Shown here piece by piece: positions 1 through 7,482 of a DNA stretch of 11,786 nucleotides. A program made the position numbers and the translations under genes. Numbering within the stretch: the stretch's first letter is position 1; the number at the start of each line of letters is the position of its first letter. The notes under the pieces were generated by a model that worked only from the letters and a program-made list of their open reading frames with translations, did no database searches and had not been told where the DNA came from. Source of the DNA: SZUA-254 sp035292425 (GTDB lineage: Bacteria > Bacteroidota > Ignavibacteria > UBA10030 > SZUA-254); assembly GCA_035292425.1 (NCBI GenBank), contig DATDQD010000173.1, positions 1-11,786 of the forward strand. Direction: 5' to 3'.

Positions 1-911
1 GGGAGCGACACCTCGAGCGAGGCCCGCATCGTGTTGACGCTCTCCGTGAATTTGATCTGGCTGAGGCGGGCCTGTGTGGTCGTCTCCCGGAAGAACCGGT
101 TGATCTGGAGCGGGAGGTTGACCACCACCAGGCTGAACGACGTGTTCACGCCGCCGAAGAGCTCGAGGGTGAGCCCGTACGACGCCGTCTTACCGAGTTC
201 CGCCTCCTGCGAAAACTGCTGGGTTTGCACCACCACCTTGTTGACCGTGTTGTCCTTTTGCAACAGAATCTTCAGAGTCCTGGTGGAGCCGTTGCCGTAG
301 ATGATGTTCACCGTGAGGGCGTCCAGCTCCTGGAGGAGGGCGAAGTCCACCTGCTTCGGCGACCCCGCGCGCAGTTCTTCCAGCTTGAACTCATACGGCT
401 GGGAGATGATCGCGCCGTCGTTATTATAGAGCGAGATGTAGACGCTCTGGATGACGTCGGGCTGGAGCGTCCTAAAGAGCTGGTCGTCGATGCCGAGGAG
501 TTTTCGAAATTCCTCACTGCTTCCGGAGGCGTTCGAGACGGTGAGCCGGACGTGCTTCGACCCGTCCGGCGCCTGATACTTGACCGCCTTCTCGATGGAC
601 ACGTACTGCTGTTCGAAGAGCACCGAGAGGAGTGACTGCTGATAGTTCACTTCGGCGTCCGCGAGTGAATTCCTGAAACGGTCCAGCTCCGCTTCGGAGA
701 TCAGTCCCTTGTCGAACAGGCCCTTCTGGCGGTCGAACTCCTTCCGCGTCACCTCGAAGTACTCCTTGGCCCGCTTGAGGCCGAGGAGCCGGTACTTGTC
801 GTCGCGCTGGTTGAAGCTGTTGTACTGCGCGACGGCGTCGGCCGCGGAAAGGAGCGCGGCGGCGGCAGATACGACAAGGAGTGCGATCGCGAATATTCTC
901 GAGCTGTTCAT
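1..911 (-). CDS. Secreted coiled-coil / beta-sandwich protein, partial (C-terminus beyond window)
   Basis: The frame is open for 303 codons from ATG at 911 and runs off the left edge, so only the N-terminal part is visible. An AAAGGA ribosome site lies about 9 nt upstream of the ATG. Residues 1 to about 28 form a hydrophobic signal peptide (positive start, Leu/Ala/Val core, Ala-rich end), so export is likely. Residues about 29-100 are helical and include LFDKGLISEAELDRF (65-79), which resembles the coiled-coil hairpin of HlyD/RND periplasmic adaptors. From about 105 onward the sequence looks like beta strands (VRLTVSNAS, VYISLYNNDG, LTVNIIYGNG), suggesting an Ig-like or NEW3-like sandwich. 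Similar exported proteins exist in Bacteroidota, often of unknown function; that is recollection, not a search. It is divergent from the two-component genes and could be their target. The gene call is secure; the function is unknown. Confidence 0.8.
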   Translation of the reverse strand, partial: MNSSRIFAIALLVVSAAAALLSAADAVAQYNSFNQRDDKYRLLGLKRAKEYFEVTRKEFDRQKGLFDKGLISEAELDRFRNSLADAEVNYQQSLLSVLFEQQYVSIEKAVKYQAPDGSKHVRLTVSNASGSSEEFRKLLGIDDQLFRTLQPDVIQSVYISLYNNDGAIISQPYEFKLEELRAGSPKQVDFALLQELDALTVNIIYGNGSTRTLKILLQKDNTVNKVVVQTQQFSQEAELGKTASYGLTLELFGGVNTSFSLVVVNLPLQINRFFRETTTQARLSQIKFTESVNTMRASLEVSL

Positions 912-982
912 GCCCGTGATCCTTTCGATGTGTGTCACGGTGAGTATGCGTGTAACATTGCGAAAAAGATTCATTCCGGCAA

Positions 983-1017
983 GTTAAAACGTGTTACCAA
1001 TTGTTAAGAAATGTTAA
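983..1017 (+). promoter_or_regulatory. Candidate operator: four GTTAA/GTTAC repeats at exact 10-bp spacing
   Basis: GTTAA begins at 983, GTTAC at 993, GTTAA at 1003 and GTTAA at 1013, so every copy lies on the same face of the helix. OmpR/PhoB-family regulators bind such half-site direct repeats one helical turn apart; the E. coli CpxR box, GTAAA-N5-GTAAA, has the same spacing. The array lies between the divergent exported-protein gene and the two-component operon, and ends about 6 bp before a possible -35 box. Binding by the regulator encoded at 2745-3437 is inferred from position and family. Confidence 0.55.
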
Positions 1018-1022
1018 GGGCC

Positions 1023-1052
1023 TTGGAACCCTGCCCGGGGCTTTCGTATATT
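1023..1052 (+). promoter_or_regulatory. Possible promoter of the sensor kinase/regulator operon
   Basis: TTGGAA (1023-1028) is followed by an 18-bp spacer and TATATT (1047-1052). The GTTAA array lies directly upstream, a typical activator position. If this is the promoter, transcription would begin at about the GTG at 1058, giving a nearly leaderless message. No Shine-Dalgarno site is visible before that GTG. Confidence 0.35.
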
Positions 1053-1057
1053 CCACC

Positions 1058-2755
1058 GTGGAACTTTCCCGGAATACCGTCCGCATTCTGATCGCACTGA
1101 TGACGATCGCCATCGGCGGCATTTTGTTTTTACAGTACCGGCTTCTGAAGAACAACGTGGAGCTGAAGGAGGAATCGTTCGGCCGCAACGCCCTGGCCGC
1201 GCTCAATGCCGCCGCGGAGCGCGTTGAGGAGGTCGACGTGAGGGACCGCCTCTTCACGGCCGTGGCCGATTCGACGGGGCCGTTCATGAAACGGTTCAAC
1301 AAACACGACAGTCTCCCCGAAGGAGAACCGCCGGATACGATGATCTTCGTCGCTGTGATGACCTCCGAGAAGGGCACGCTGTCGGCCCGCCTGCAGGGCA
1401 CGCGGCTCTCCTACCGCATCAACAGCCCGCAGGATGTTTCAATCCGCATCTTCGACGAGCTGGGGCGTCTGGACACAACGCTCCTCAATGAGCGGAAGGA
1501 GATCGGGGGATATGAACTGATCCTCCCGAAGGAGAGCCTGGGGAAAGGCGTCAGGTTCATCCGGATCACGGCAGACAGCGCGACCTCCACTATCCGGTGG
1601 GAGGCGGGCAAAGGCTACATGTACAGATTCGAGGGCGACGAGGAGGCCAGGGCGGCAAGGATCATCGGCCGCGTCGCCGAAACCGTCACCGCCGGCAGGG
1701 GCCCCGCGCTCTCGGAACGTCTCCGTCCCGAGCTGGTCGACTCGGCGATCGCCGAAGGGCTCGCGGCCAACGGGATCACCCTTCCGTACCAGTTCGCCGT
1801 GCGCGATGTTGAGCGCGATTCCCTGGTGGTGGCCCGGATGGACTCGGGCGCCGTCCCTCCCGAACGAACCTACTCCGCCCTCCTCTTCCCGGCGGGATTT
1901 TCGGAAAGGCCGGGGGAGCTCCTGCTCTGGTTCCCCGGTTACCGGTCGTATCTCGTGCAGTCCATCCTGCCGGAGCTCCTCCTGAACCTCCTCTTCGTGC
2001 TGATCATCGGCGCGTGCTTCCGGTACGCCATCCGGACGCTCCGGAAACAGCGGGAATTCGCGGGGCGGCTCTCGGATTTCATCAACAACATGACGCACGA
2101 GTTCAAGACGCCGCTCTCCACCATCGCGCTCTCCACGGAGGCGCTCGCCCGCCCGGACGTCGTCGAGGACCGGTCGAAGGTCGAAATGTACGGGTCCATC
2201 ATCGCCGACGAGCAAAAAAGAATGAAATCGCAGGTGGACCGCATCCTTGAAATGGCGGCCCTCGAGGAAGGGGAGTTCGAATTCAAATATGAGATGCTGG
2301 ACCTGCATGAAATCGCCGGTCGGGCGGCGGCCAACTCCGCCCTCAGGGTGAAGGAAAAGGGCGGCACGGTGACGATCGATCTGTGGGGGGCGCCGCACAC
2401 GATCCGGGGCGACGCGGTGCACATCGAAAACGTCGTGAACAGCGTCCTGGACAACGCGGAGAAATACTCTCCCGACCCCCCCGAGGTGCGCGTTTCGACG
2501 TACAACGCCGACGGCTGGATCGTCCTCTCGGTCGCGGACCGCGGGATCGGGATCGCCTCGGAACATCTCCCCAACATTTTCGAAAAGTATTACCGGGTCC
2601 CCACCGACAACCTCCACGACGTGAAGGGATTCGGCATCGGCCTGAGCTACGTCAGGCTGGTCGTGGAACGTCACGGCGGAATCGTCCGCGCCGCGAGCGT
2701 CCCCGGGGCCGGGACAACCATCGAGATGAAATTCCGGCCGCACGATGGTGGATGA
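1058..2755 (+). CDS. Membrane sensor histidine kinase, RprX-like
   Basis: This is a sensor kinase of about 565 residues that autophosphorylates on histidine and passes the phosphate to the regulator encoded next. Numbering from GTG 1058: TM1 is about 8-27, a sensor domain of about 270 residues lies in the periplasm, and TM2 is about 303-324. No obvious HAMP domain follows. HisKA carries NMTHEFKTPL with the phospho-acceptor His347. The HATPase part has the N box (LDNAEKY, Asn466), G1 (DRGIGI from 494), an F box (IFEKYYRV) and G2 (GFGIGL from 524). The layout matches Bacteroidota RprX-type kinases. The frame stays open back to a TTG at 1001, but that start would put the GTTAA repeats inside the gene and add a non-hydrophobic extension, so GTG 1058 is preferred. 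Neither start has a clear ribosome site. The 3' end overlaps the regulator gene by 11 bp. The sensed signal cannot be told from the sequence. Confidence 0.93.
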   Translation: MELSRNTVRILIALMTIAIGGILFLQYRLLKNNVELKEESFGRNALAALNAAAERVEEVDVRDRLFTAVADSTGPFMKRFNKHDSLPEGEPPDTMIFVAVMTSEKGTLSARLQGTRLSYRINSPQDVSIRIFDELGRLDTTLLNERKEIGGYELILPKESLGKGVRFIRITADSATSTIRWEAGKGYMYRFEGDEEARAARIIGRVAETVTAGRGPALSERLRPELVDSAIAEGLAANGITLPYQFAVRDVERDSLVVARMDSGAVPPERTYSALLFPAGFSERPGELLLWFPGYRSYLVQSILPELLLNLLFVLIIGACFRYAIRTLRKQREFAGRLSDFINNMTHEFKTPLSTIALSTEALARPDVVEDRSKVEMYGSIIADEQKRMKSQVDRILEMAALEEGEFEFKYEMLDLHEIAGRAAANSALRVKEKGGTVTIDLWGAPHTIRGDAVHIENVVNSVLDNAEKYSPDPPEVRVSTYNADGWIVLSVADRGIGIASEHLPNIFEKYYRVPTDNLHDVKGFGIGLSYVRLVVERHGGIVRAASVPGAGTTIEMKFRPHDGG

Positions 2756-3437
2756 CCGCATTTTATTGCTGGAGGACGACCCGAACCTCGGGTTTGTCAT
2801 CCGGGAACACCTCGAGGCCCACGGATTCAGCGTCATGCTCAGGGCCAACGGCGTCGACGGACTGACGGAGACGTCGAAGGCCCGATTCGACCTTCTCCTG
2901 GTGGACGTGATGATGCCGAAGAAGGACGGCTTCACATTTACGAAGGAGTTCAGGGCGAAGGATACGGCGACCCCGATTATTTTCCTGACGGCGAAGGCGC
3001 TGAAGGAGGACCGCGTGCAGGGTTTTCGGATCGGCGGGGACGATTACGTGACCAAGCCGTTCAGCATCGACGAACTGCTCCTGCGCATCAAGGCCGTCCT
3101 CCGGCGGACGAAGGGAGCCGTCCCTGCGGACGACGGCGAAGGCACCTACCGTATTGGGAAACTGACGTTCGACGCGAGACGGCAGCTCCTGACCGGTGCG
3201 AAGACCGAACAGAACCTCACCAGCCGGGAGGCGCAGCTCCTGCGGATGCTCGCCTCGCGGCCGAACCGGCTGGTGGAGCGCACCGAGATCCTGAAATCGG
3301 TCTGGGGGGACGATACCATCTTCAACGGCCGGAGCCTCGACGTCTTCGTCTCGAAACTCCGGAAGTATCTTGCCGCCGACCCCGCCGTCGAAATCAAGAA
3401 CGCGCACGGGAAGGGGTACCGGCTCGTCGTGCCCTGA
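2745..3437 (+). CDS. OmpR-family response regulator, RprY-like
   Basis: A complete 230-residue DNA-binding response regulator in the cytoplasm, the partner of the kinase just upstream. The receiver domain (about 5-120) has the acidic pair Asp11/Asp12, phospho-acceptor Asp54 in LLVDVMMPKKDG, Thr82 in FLTAK and Lys104 in TKPF. The C-terminal winged helix (about 134-230) shows the family pattern: LTSREAQLLRML, then the recognition helix region NGRSLDVFVSKLRKYL, then the wing HGKGYRLVV. Residues 55-63 and 78-90 closely resemble Bacteroides RprY as I recall it. The ATG at 2745 lies inside the end of the kinase gene, so translation is probably coupled. The GTTAA array at 983-1017 is the likeliest local binding site, which would make the operon autoregulated. 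Confidence 0.94.
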   Translation: MVDDRILLLEDDPNLGFVIREHLEAHGFSVMLRANGVDGLTETSKARFDLLLVDVMMPKKDGFTFTKEFRAKDTATPIIFLTAKALKEDRVQGFRIGGDDYVTKPFSIDELLLRIKAVLRRTKGAVPADDGEGTYRIGKLTFDARRQLLTGAKTEQNLTSREAQLLRMLASRPNRLVERTEILKSVWGDDTIFNGRSLDVFVSKLRKYLAADPAVEIKNAHGKGYRLVVP

Positions 3438-3461
3438 TGGGACGGACCGTCCCTTCCCATC
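3436..3461 (+). terminator. Weak hairpin after the two-component operon
   Basis: Two mutually exclusive stems follow the regulator stop codon: GGGAC/GTCCC (3439-3453, 5-nt loop) and GATGGG/CCCATC (3436-3441 with 3456-3461). No T tract follows on either strand, so intrinsic termination is doubtful. The site lies between convergent genes, where some terminator is expected. Confidence 0.22.
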
Positions 3462-3500
3462 CCCGCTGAAACGGCCGTCACCGCTCCGGAACCGTCCTCT

Positions 3501-3830
3501 TCAGGTCCTCCACGGCGGAGGAATCGTGCTCCCGCGGTGAAAGAGATCGGACATGAATTGCAGGACGTCCTTGCAGTCAATCTCCACACCCGTGTTTCTC
3601 CCCCTCGTCAAAACTTTTACCAGGGTTATTCGATCTTTAGGGACAAAGGTTCCCCCGAGCTTCTTCTCCAGCCAGGCTACCGCATCTTCAACCTTACCCT
3701 CTTTCATCTGCAAATAGTTCAAGAAATCCAGCAGATCGTCAAGTTGAAGGCGCGCCCATGGAGACCTATCCTCGTGGCCTGTAAAAGCCCATTTCATGAC
3801 CTCTTCCAGGGTTAAAGTTTTTTCTTGCAT
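3501..3830 (-). CDS. Small protein of unknown function (109 aa), last gene of the kinase operon
   Basis: I do not recognise this protein. The ATG at 3830 has an AGGAG ribosome site 6 nt upstream (3837-3841 on the plus strand), and the gene begins 30 bp after the kinase stop codon, so co-transcription is likely. The protein is soluble, with no signal peptide or membrane segment and no Cys apart from one in IDCKDV. It appears mostly helical and charged (LDDLLDFLNYLQMKEGKVEDAV is split around a Gly turn). It ends in a proline-rich tail (STIPPPWRT). By hand count GC over 3541-3840 is about 49%, well below the neighbouring genes (about 70% in one 60-bp stretch of the kinase), which may mean later acquisition. 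It could modulate the upstream kinase or be its substrate, but only position supports this. Confidence 0.72.
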   Translation of the reverse strand: MQEKTLTLEEVMKWAFTGHEDRSPWARLQLDDLLDFLNYLQMKEGKVEDAVAWLEKKLGGTFVPKDRITLVKVLTRGRNTGVEIDCKDVLQFMSDLFHRGSTIPPPWRT

Positions 3831-3860
3831 GTGGCTCTCCTATCGATATTGTTTGTAAGT

Positions 3861-6260
3861 TTATTTGGTGATCCTCGCCAGACGTTGTTTGATGTCGCCG
3901 GCCTGCGCGCTCACCGAATCAATTGCGAGGTACTGTTTGTAATGCATGACAGCGCATTCGTTCCGCCGCGCTTCCTCGCATATTCTCCCCATGAAATAAT
4001 ATGCATGGATTGCCGAGGGGTCGAGCCGGACCAGTGTTTCGTATTCCACCGCGGCGGCATCGTGCTGCCCGCTCCTGTAGAGCAGGCCGGCGAGGCTGTC
4101 GCGGTATGCGGGGACGGTCGGCCGCAGCTCAGAGGCGGTCCGGTATTCCCGGACGGCCCCGTCGGGGAGTCCGTCCTCGGCGTAGAGGCTGCCGAGTTCC
4201 CCGTACGCGAGCCAGAGTGAATCGCCCTGTGGCCGGAACCTCCTGATGAATTTATCGCGGAAGAGTGATGCTTTCGTCGAATCGCCCTTCCTGGAATAGA
4301 GGACCGCCAGGAGCCCGTAATTACCCGGCCAGACCGAGGCGGTGATCTGCAGACTGCCTTCAAGCACTTCGCGGGCCTCGTCGTACCGGCCCAGCTTCAT
4401 CTCCGCCGCCGCCTGAAGCCAGTAGGCGGGGGAGTGAGACCATCGCATCCGGCTCGCGGGCTCGATGGCGTCGATCGTCGCCTTCCAGTCCCGCGCGGTG
4501 AAACGCAACAATGCCAGGTTGTAGAGCAGGATGTTGTTCCCCGGCGAATATTCGAGGGCCGTGGTGAGGTGGCGGATCTGGGCGTCGATGTCCCCCTGGA
4601 TGTACGAGCCGCACCAGTCGATCATGGCCTGATCGAACCAGTTCGTCCCCGGTTCGATGCCGCGGAGAAAATTGTAGTGGTACGCCGCCTCGTCCGGTTT
4701 ACCATTCGTCACCAGGCTCGATATCAGCCACACACGGGGGGTGACAAACATCGAGTCGAGCTCGAGAGCGCGGCGAAGATATTTTTCCCCGCCGGGTTCA
4801 ACCCGGTAGATGTACGAACACGCCTGCATCAGCGCCTTGTGAGCCCCGATGTTCTGACGTTTTCCAGAGATCCATGGGTCGAGGTCTTTTCCCTTCTGCC
4901 CGGAAGTCTGCTTCAGGTGAAGATAATCGGTCACCTGGGGGATCAGCCTGACGATGGCGATCTCGGCGGCCGAAAAATCGCGGAACGACACCCATTGGGT
5001 CGTATCAAGACCGCGCCCCTCCAGGTCCTGCACCTCCATCTGCAGGGTGAATCCGCTGTCATTGCGCGCGATGTTTCCGTCGATCAGGAACCGGATGCCC
5101 TGCGCGCTCAACCCGGAAACTTCCCGGGGCCCTGACGACGAAAAATCGAATCCCGCCGTGCTTTTCAGGTATCCGTTGGTGCCGTTGATGTCATGCGCGT
5201 ACACGTTCAGGTGCCGGAGTTCGTAATACACGATCGACTGGACCGGTTCGATCCAGCCGGTCACCGAGTCGGCGCCGGTGAGGTTCCGGAACGGCAGGAT
5301 CGCGATCATGAAATTTCCCTCCGATGCTGAGGGCGGACGGGAGGAAATGAACCAGAGCACGGCCAGGGCGAGGATGAGGGTTGAGAAAATCGCGACCCTC
5401 CGTTGCGGGGGAATTTGACGGACCATCCGTAATAGCCAAAAATCCTTCGATGGGCGCGGGGCGCCGAGCATCCCGAGGACCGCCCCCGACGAACCGGGCC
5501 TGTCGTCCCGCTCCTTTTGCAGACACTTTCTGCAGAGGGTCCCGAGGTCCGCCGGGATGCCCGGATTCAGCGTGGAAACGTCGGACGGTTCAACATTCAG
5601 GATCGAGTAGAGGATGACTTCGCTGTACTCGCCCCTGAAGGGCGCCTGGCCGGAGAGCATTTCATACAGGACCGCTCCCAGTGACCACAGGTCCGTCCGT
5701 GGATCGACGTCCTCCCCGCGGGCCTGTTCGGGAGACATGTAGGCGGTGGTGCCGAGCGTCGTGCCCTTGCGCGTGATGTTCGGCTGGTCGGCGAGTTTCG
5801 CGAGGCCGAAATCCAGAATCTTGACGGTCCCGTCGGCGGTGACCATGATGTTGGCCGGCTTGATGTCCCGGTGCACGACGCCGTGTTCGTGGGCTTTCGA
5901 GAGTCCCCGGGCGATCTGGGCGGTGATCGACCTCGCCTCATCGGGGTCGATGGGGCCGCGGGCGATTTTCTGTTTCACCGTTTCGCCCTCGTAAAAGGCC
6001 ATGACGATGAATGTCTGCCCGTCGTCCGTTTCCCCGAGGCCGTGGACCGTGCAGATATTCTCGTGGTCGAGTGAAAAGGCGACGCGCGCTTCCTGGAGGA
6101 ACCGTTCCCGGGCTTCGGGGTCGCGGGTGAGGTCGTGGGGGAGGAATTTCAACGCGACCGTATGCCGGAGCACGAGGTCTTCGGCCTTATAGACCTCTCC
6201 CATGCCGCCGCCGCCGATTTTTTCCAGGATTCGATATTCCGAGATTGTCCTGCCCGTCAT
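3861..6260 (-). CDS. Membrane Ser/Thr protein kinase with C-terminal TPR domain
   Basis: A complete Hanks-type kinase of 799 residues from ATG 6260. Visible motifs are the glycine loop IGGGGMGEVY (15-24), Lys38 in VALKFL, the alpha-C Glu57, HRDIKPAN with catalytic Asp132, DFG at 150-152, a Thr-rich activation loop before TAYMSPEQA, and DLWSLGAVLYEMLSG. All catalytic residues are intact. A membrane segment lies at about 288-306. Next comes a region starting IAILPFRNLTG (319-329), resembling the TolB-like or adenylate-cyclase-associated segment often found in such kinases, and then TPR-like helical pairs to the end (for example PAYWLQAAAEMKLGRYDEA). The kinase is therefore cytoplasmic and the TPR part probably extracytoplasmic. 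The frame continues upstream to 6380, but the ATG at 6260 overlaps the previous stop codon as ATGA, and the kinase fold starts there (SEYRILEKIG), so 6260 is preferred. Substrates are unknown. Confidence 0.93.
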   Translation of the reverse strand: MTGRTISEYRILEKIGGGGMGEVYKAEDLVLRHTVALKFLPHDLTRDPEARERFLQEARVAFSLDHENICTVHGLGETDDGQTFIVMAFYEGETVKQKIARGPIDPDEARSITAQIARGLSKAHEHGVVHRDIKPANIMVTADGTVKILDFGLAKLADQPNITRKGTTLGTTAYMSPEQARGEDVDPRTDLWSLGAVLYEMLSGQAPFRGEYSEVILYSILNVEPSDVSTLNPGIPADLGTLCRKCLQKERDDRPGSSGAVLGMLGAPRPSKDFWLLRMVRQIPPQRRVAIFSTLILALAVLWFISSRPPSASEGNFMIAILPFRNLTGADSVTGWIEPVQSIVYYELRHLNVYAHDINGTNGYLKSTAGFDFSSSGPREVSGLSAQGIRFLIDGNIARNDSGFTLQMEVQDLEGRGLDTTQWVSFRDFSAAEIAIVRLIPQVTDYLHLKQTSGQKGKDLDPWISGKRQNIGAHKALMQACSYIYRVEPGGEKYLRRALELDSMFVTPRVWLISSLVTNGKPDEAAYHYNFLRGIEPGTNWFDQAMIDWCGSYIQGDIDAQIRHLTTALEYSPGNNILLYNLALLRFTARDWKATIDAIEPASRMRWSHSPAYWLQAAAEMKLGRYDEAREVLEGSLQITASVWPGNYGLLAVLYSRKGDSTKASLFRDKFIRRFRPQGDSLWLAYGELGSLYAEDGLPDGAVREYRTASELRPTVPAYRDSLAGLLYRSGQHDAAAVEYETLVRLDPSAIHAYYFMGRICEEARRNECAVMHYKQYLAIDSVSAQAGDIKQRLARITK

Positions 6261-7252
6261 ACCCGGGACCCTTTCATCCCCGCCCGACCGATCGGGGCGT
6301 GCCCGCGACGCACGGCGATTCCGGCGGTAAAGAGCTCCAGCTTCATCGCATCGATCGATTCCTCGTATGTTCGACGGCATGGCGCGGCGTGCGGCAGGCC
6401 GAGCGGTTCGATGGCCGAAAACGCATTTCCGATCAGCCTCCCTGCCTCGCCGAGGAGGGCGATCCCCGCCCCGCCTGACAGGAGGGACCCCGTGACGCGT
6501 TTCAGGTCAACCCGCCCGCCCTGTGCGGCGGCCCGTGACCCGCGCATGATGAAATTCGCGGCGTAATTCCATCGGCCCCGCCCGAGATCCTCCGCGATAT
6601 CAGCCAGGTCGTCGAGGATCTGGCACCCCGCCGAAAATCTGTCGGAGAAGGAGCGGACCATCGGATAGTCGGCAAGACGGGAGTGACGCCGACAGACGGC
6701 CGCCGAACCCACCCGAAAGACGGAATTCACGCGCGCGTAGGCTTTCCGCAATGCCGGCAACGAGGTCTCCGTCGAGCGTTGCAGGTCGTCGACCTCCACG
6801 GTGGCACTTGTGGTGCCGGCGAGACATTTGCCGTACACCCGCCAGAAGGCGGCTCCGGGAGGGAAGTGCTTCGAAAAGATCTTCCCGGCATCCAGGATGA
6901 GACGGTCGACCGCCCTGCGTAAAATCCGGGGAGTCCTGCCGTCGTCCATCAGGTCGTCCCGGATCCTGAAGGCGAGGAAGAGGCAATACTGCGCCGTGAG
7001 TACGTCGGCAAGAAAAGTCCGGTCGCCGGTCTTCGTACGTTTCCGTTTCACGTACGAGGCGTGGAGCCAGGAGGGGAGAAGGATCCAGTAGGGTTGGCCG
7101 GGACCGTTATCACCCCGATGGGAATCGGCGGGGGACATTCGGCCGGTCGAGCGTAAATATTCCCGGATAGCGCTCTCCAGCGGCCGCGGCCAGTCCCGGA
7201 GAACGCTGCCCAAACGCACTCGGAGATCGTTCGATGTGACTCTAAAGCTCAT
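6257..7252 (-). CDS. Class I isoprenoid-synthase-fold protein (polyprenyl/terpene synthase-like), substrate unknown
   Basis: A complete 331-residue protein, first gene of the operon. Two Asp-rich metal sites suit binding of prenyl diphosphate with Mg2+: FRIRDDLMDDG (95-105, Asp99/100/103) and QILDDLADIAEDLGRG (211-226, Asp214/215/218). The spacing of about 115 residues and the mostly helical sequence fit the trans-prenyltransferase/terpenoid synthase fold. Unlike ordinary polyprenyl synthases there is no clear GGKRxRP motif near the N-terminus and no His before the first Asp motif, so it is a divergent member and could be a terpene cyclase-like or non-canonical enzyme. No signal peptide is seen. 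The ATG at 7252 has only a distant GGGAGG (13 nt). The stop codon overlaps the kinase start (ATGA), linking the two products. The fold call is fairly sure; the reaction is unknown. Confidence 0.8.
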   Translation of the reverse strand: MSFRVTSNDLRVRLGSVLRDWPRPLESAIREYLRSTGRMSPADSHRGDNGPGQPYWILLPSWLHASYVKRKRTKTGDRTFLADVLTAQYCLFLAFRIRDDLMDDGRTPRILRRAVDRLILDAGKIFSKHFPPGAAFWRVYGKCLAGTTSATVEVDDLQRSTETSLPALRKAYARVNSVFRVGSAAVCRRHSRLADYPMVRSFSDRFSAGCQILDDLADIAEDLGRGRWNYAANFIMRGSRAAAQGGRVDLKRVTGSLLSGGAGIALLGEAGRLIGNAFSAIEPLGLPHAAPCRRTYEESIDAMKLELFTAGIAVRRGHAPIGRAGMKGSRV

Positions 7253-7338
7253 TGAAGAATTGCACCCTCCCGCGGCGCTTCTTCGATTCGGATGGATTGG
7301 TGTTACCTTCCGATAGGAACTTCAGGGGTGATTGAGCT

Positions 7339-7367
7339 AATGTAACGAGGGGATCGAACAGTGTCAA
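7339..7367 (-). promoter_or_regulatory. Near-consensus promoter of the isoprenoid-synthase/kinase operon
   Basis: On the minus strand TTGACA (plus-strand 7362-7367) is followed by 17 bp and TACATT (7339-7344). This is a perfect -35 box and a five-of-six -10 box at ideal spacing. Predicted transcription start is near 7332, leaving a leader of about 80 nt before the ATG at 7252. Confidence 0.72.
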
Positions 7368-7482
7368 CTGCGGGGGCGGCTTGCGGCGCGGCCAGGTTAA
7401 GAGTGTCGATAATACCGCATCCCGGACTAAAACAACGCGTTTCGGTGGATTTCCCGTTGCCGAATAGCGCCCGGCATGGAAC

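Noticed and set aside
932..956. GTGTCAC and GTGTAAC as further copies of the operator repeat
   Set aside because: They are 18 bp apart, off the 10-bp register of the GTTAA array and differ in core sequence, so they were left out of the array.
1439..2935. 498-codon open frame on the minus strand
   Set aside because: It is antisense to the sensor kinase and regulator, both of which have full motif sets. Its translation is rich in Arg, Asp, His and Pro with no domain, typical of the reverse frame of a GC-rich gene.
3825..4220. 131-codon open frame on the plus strand over the end of the kinase gene
   Set aside because: The kinase TPR region explains this DNA. The frame has no ribosome site, and its composition is that of a shadow.
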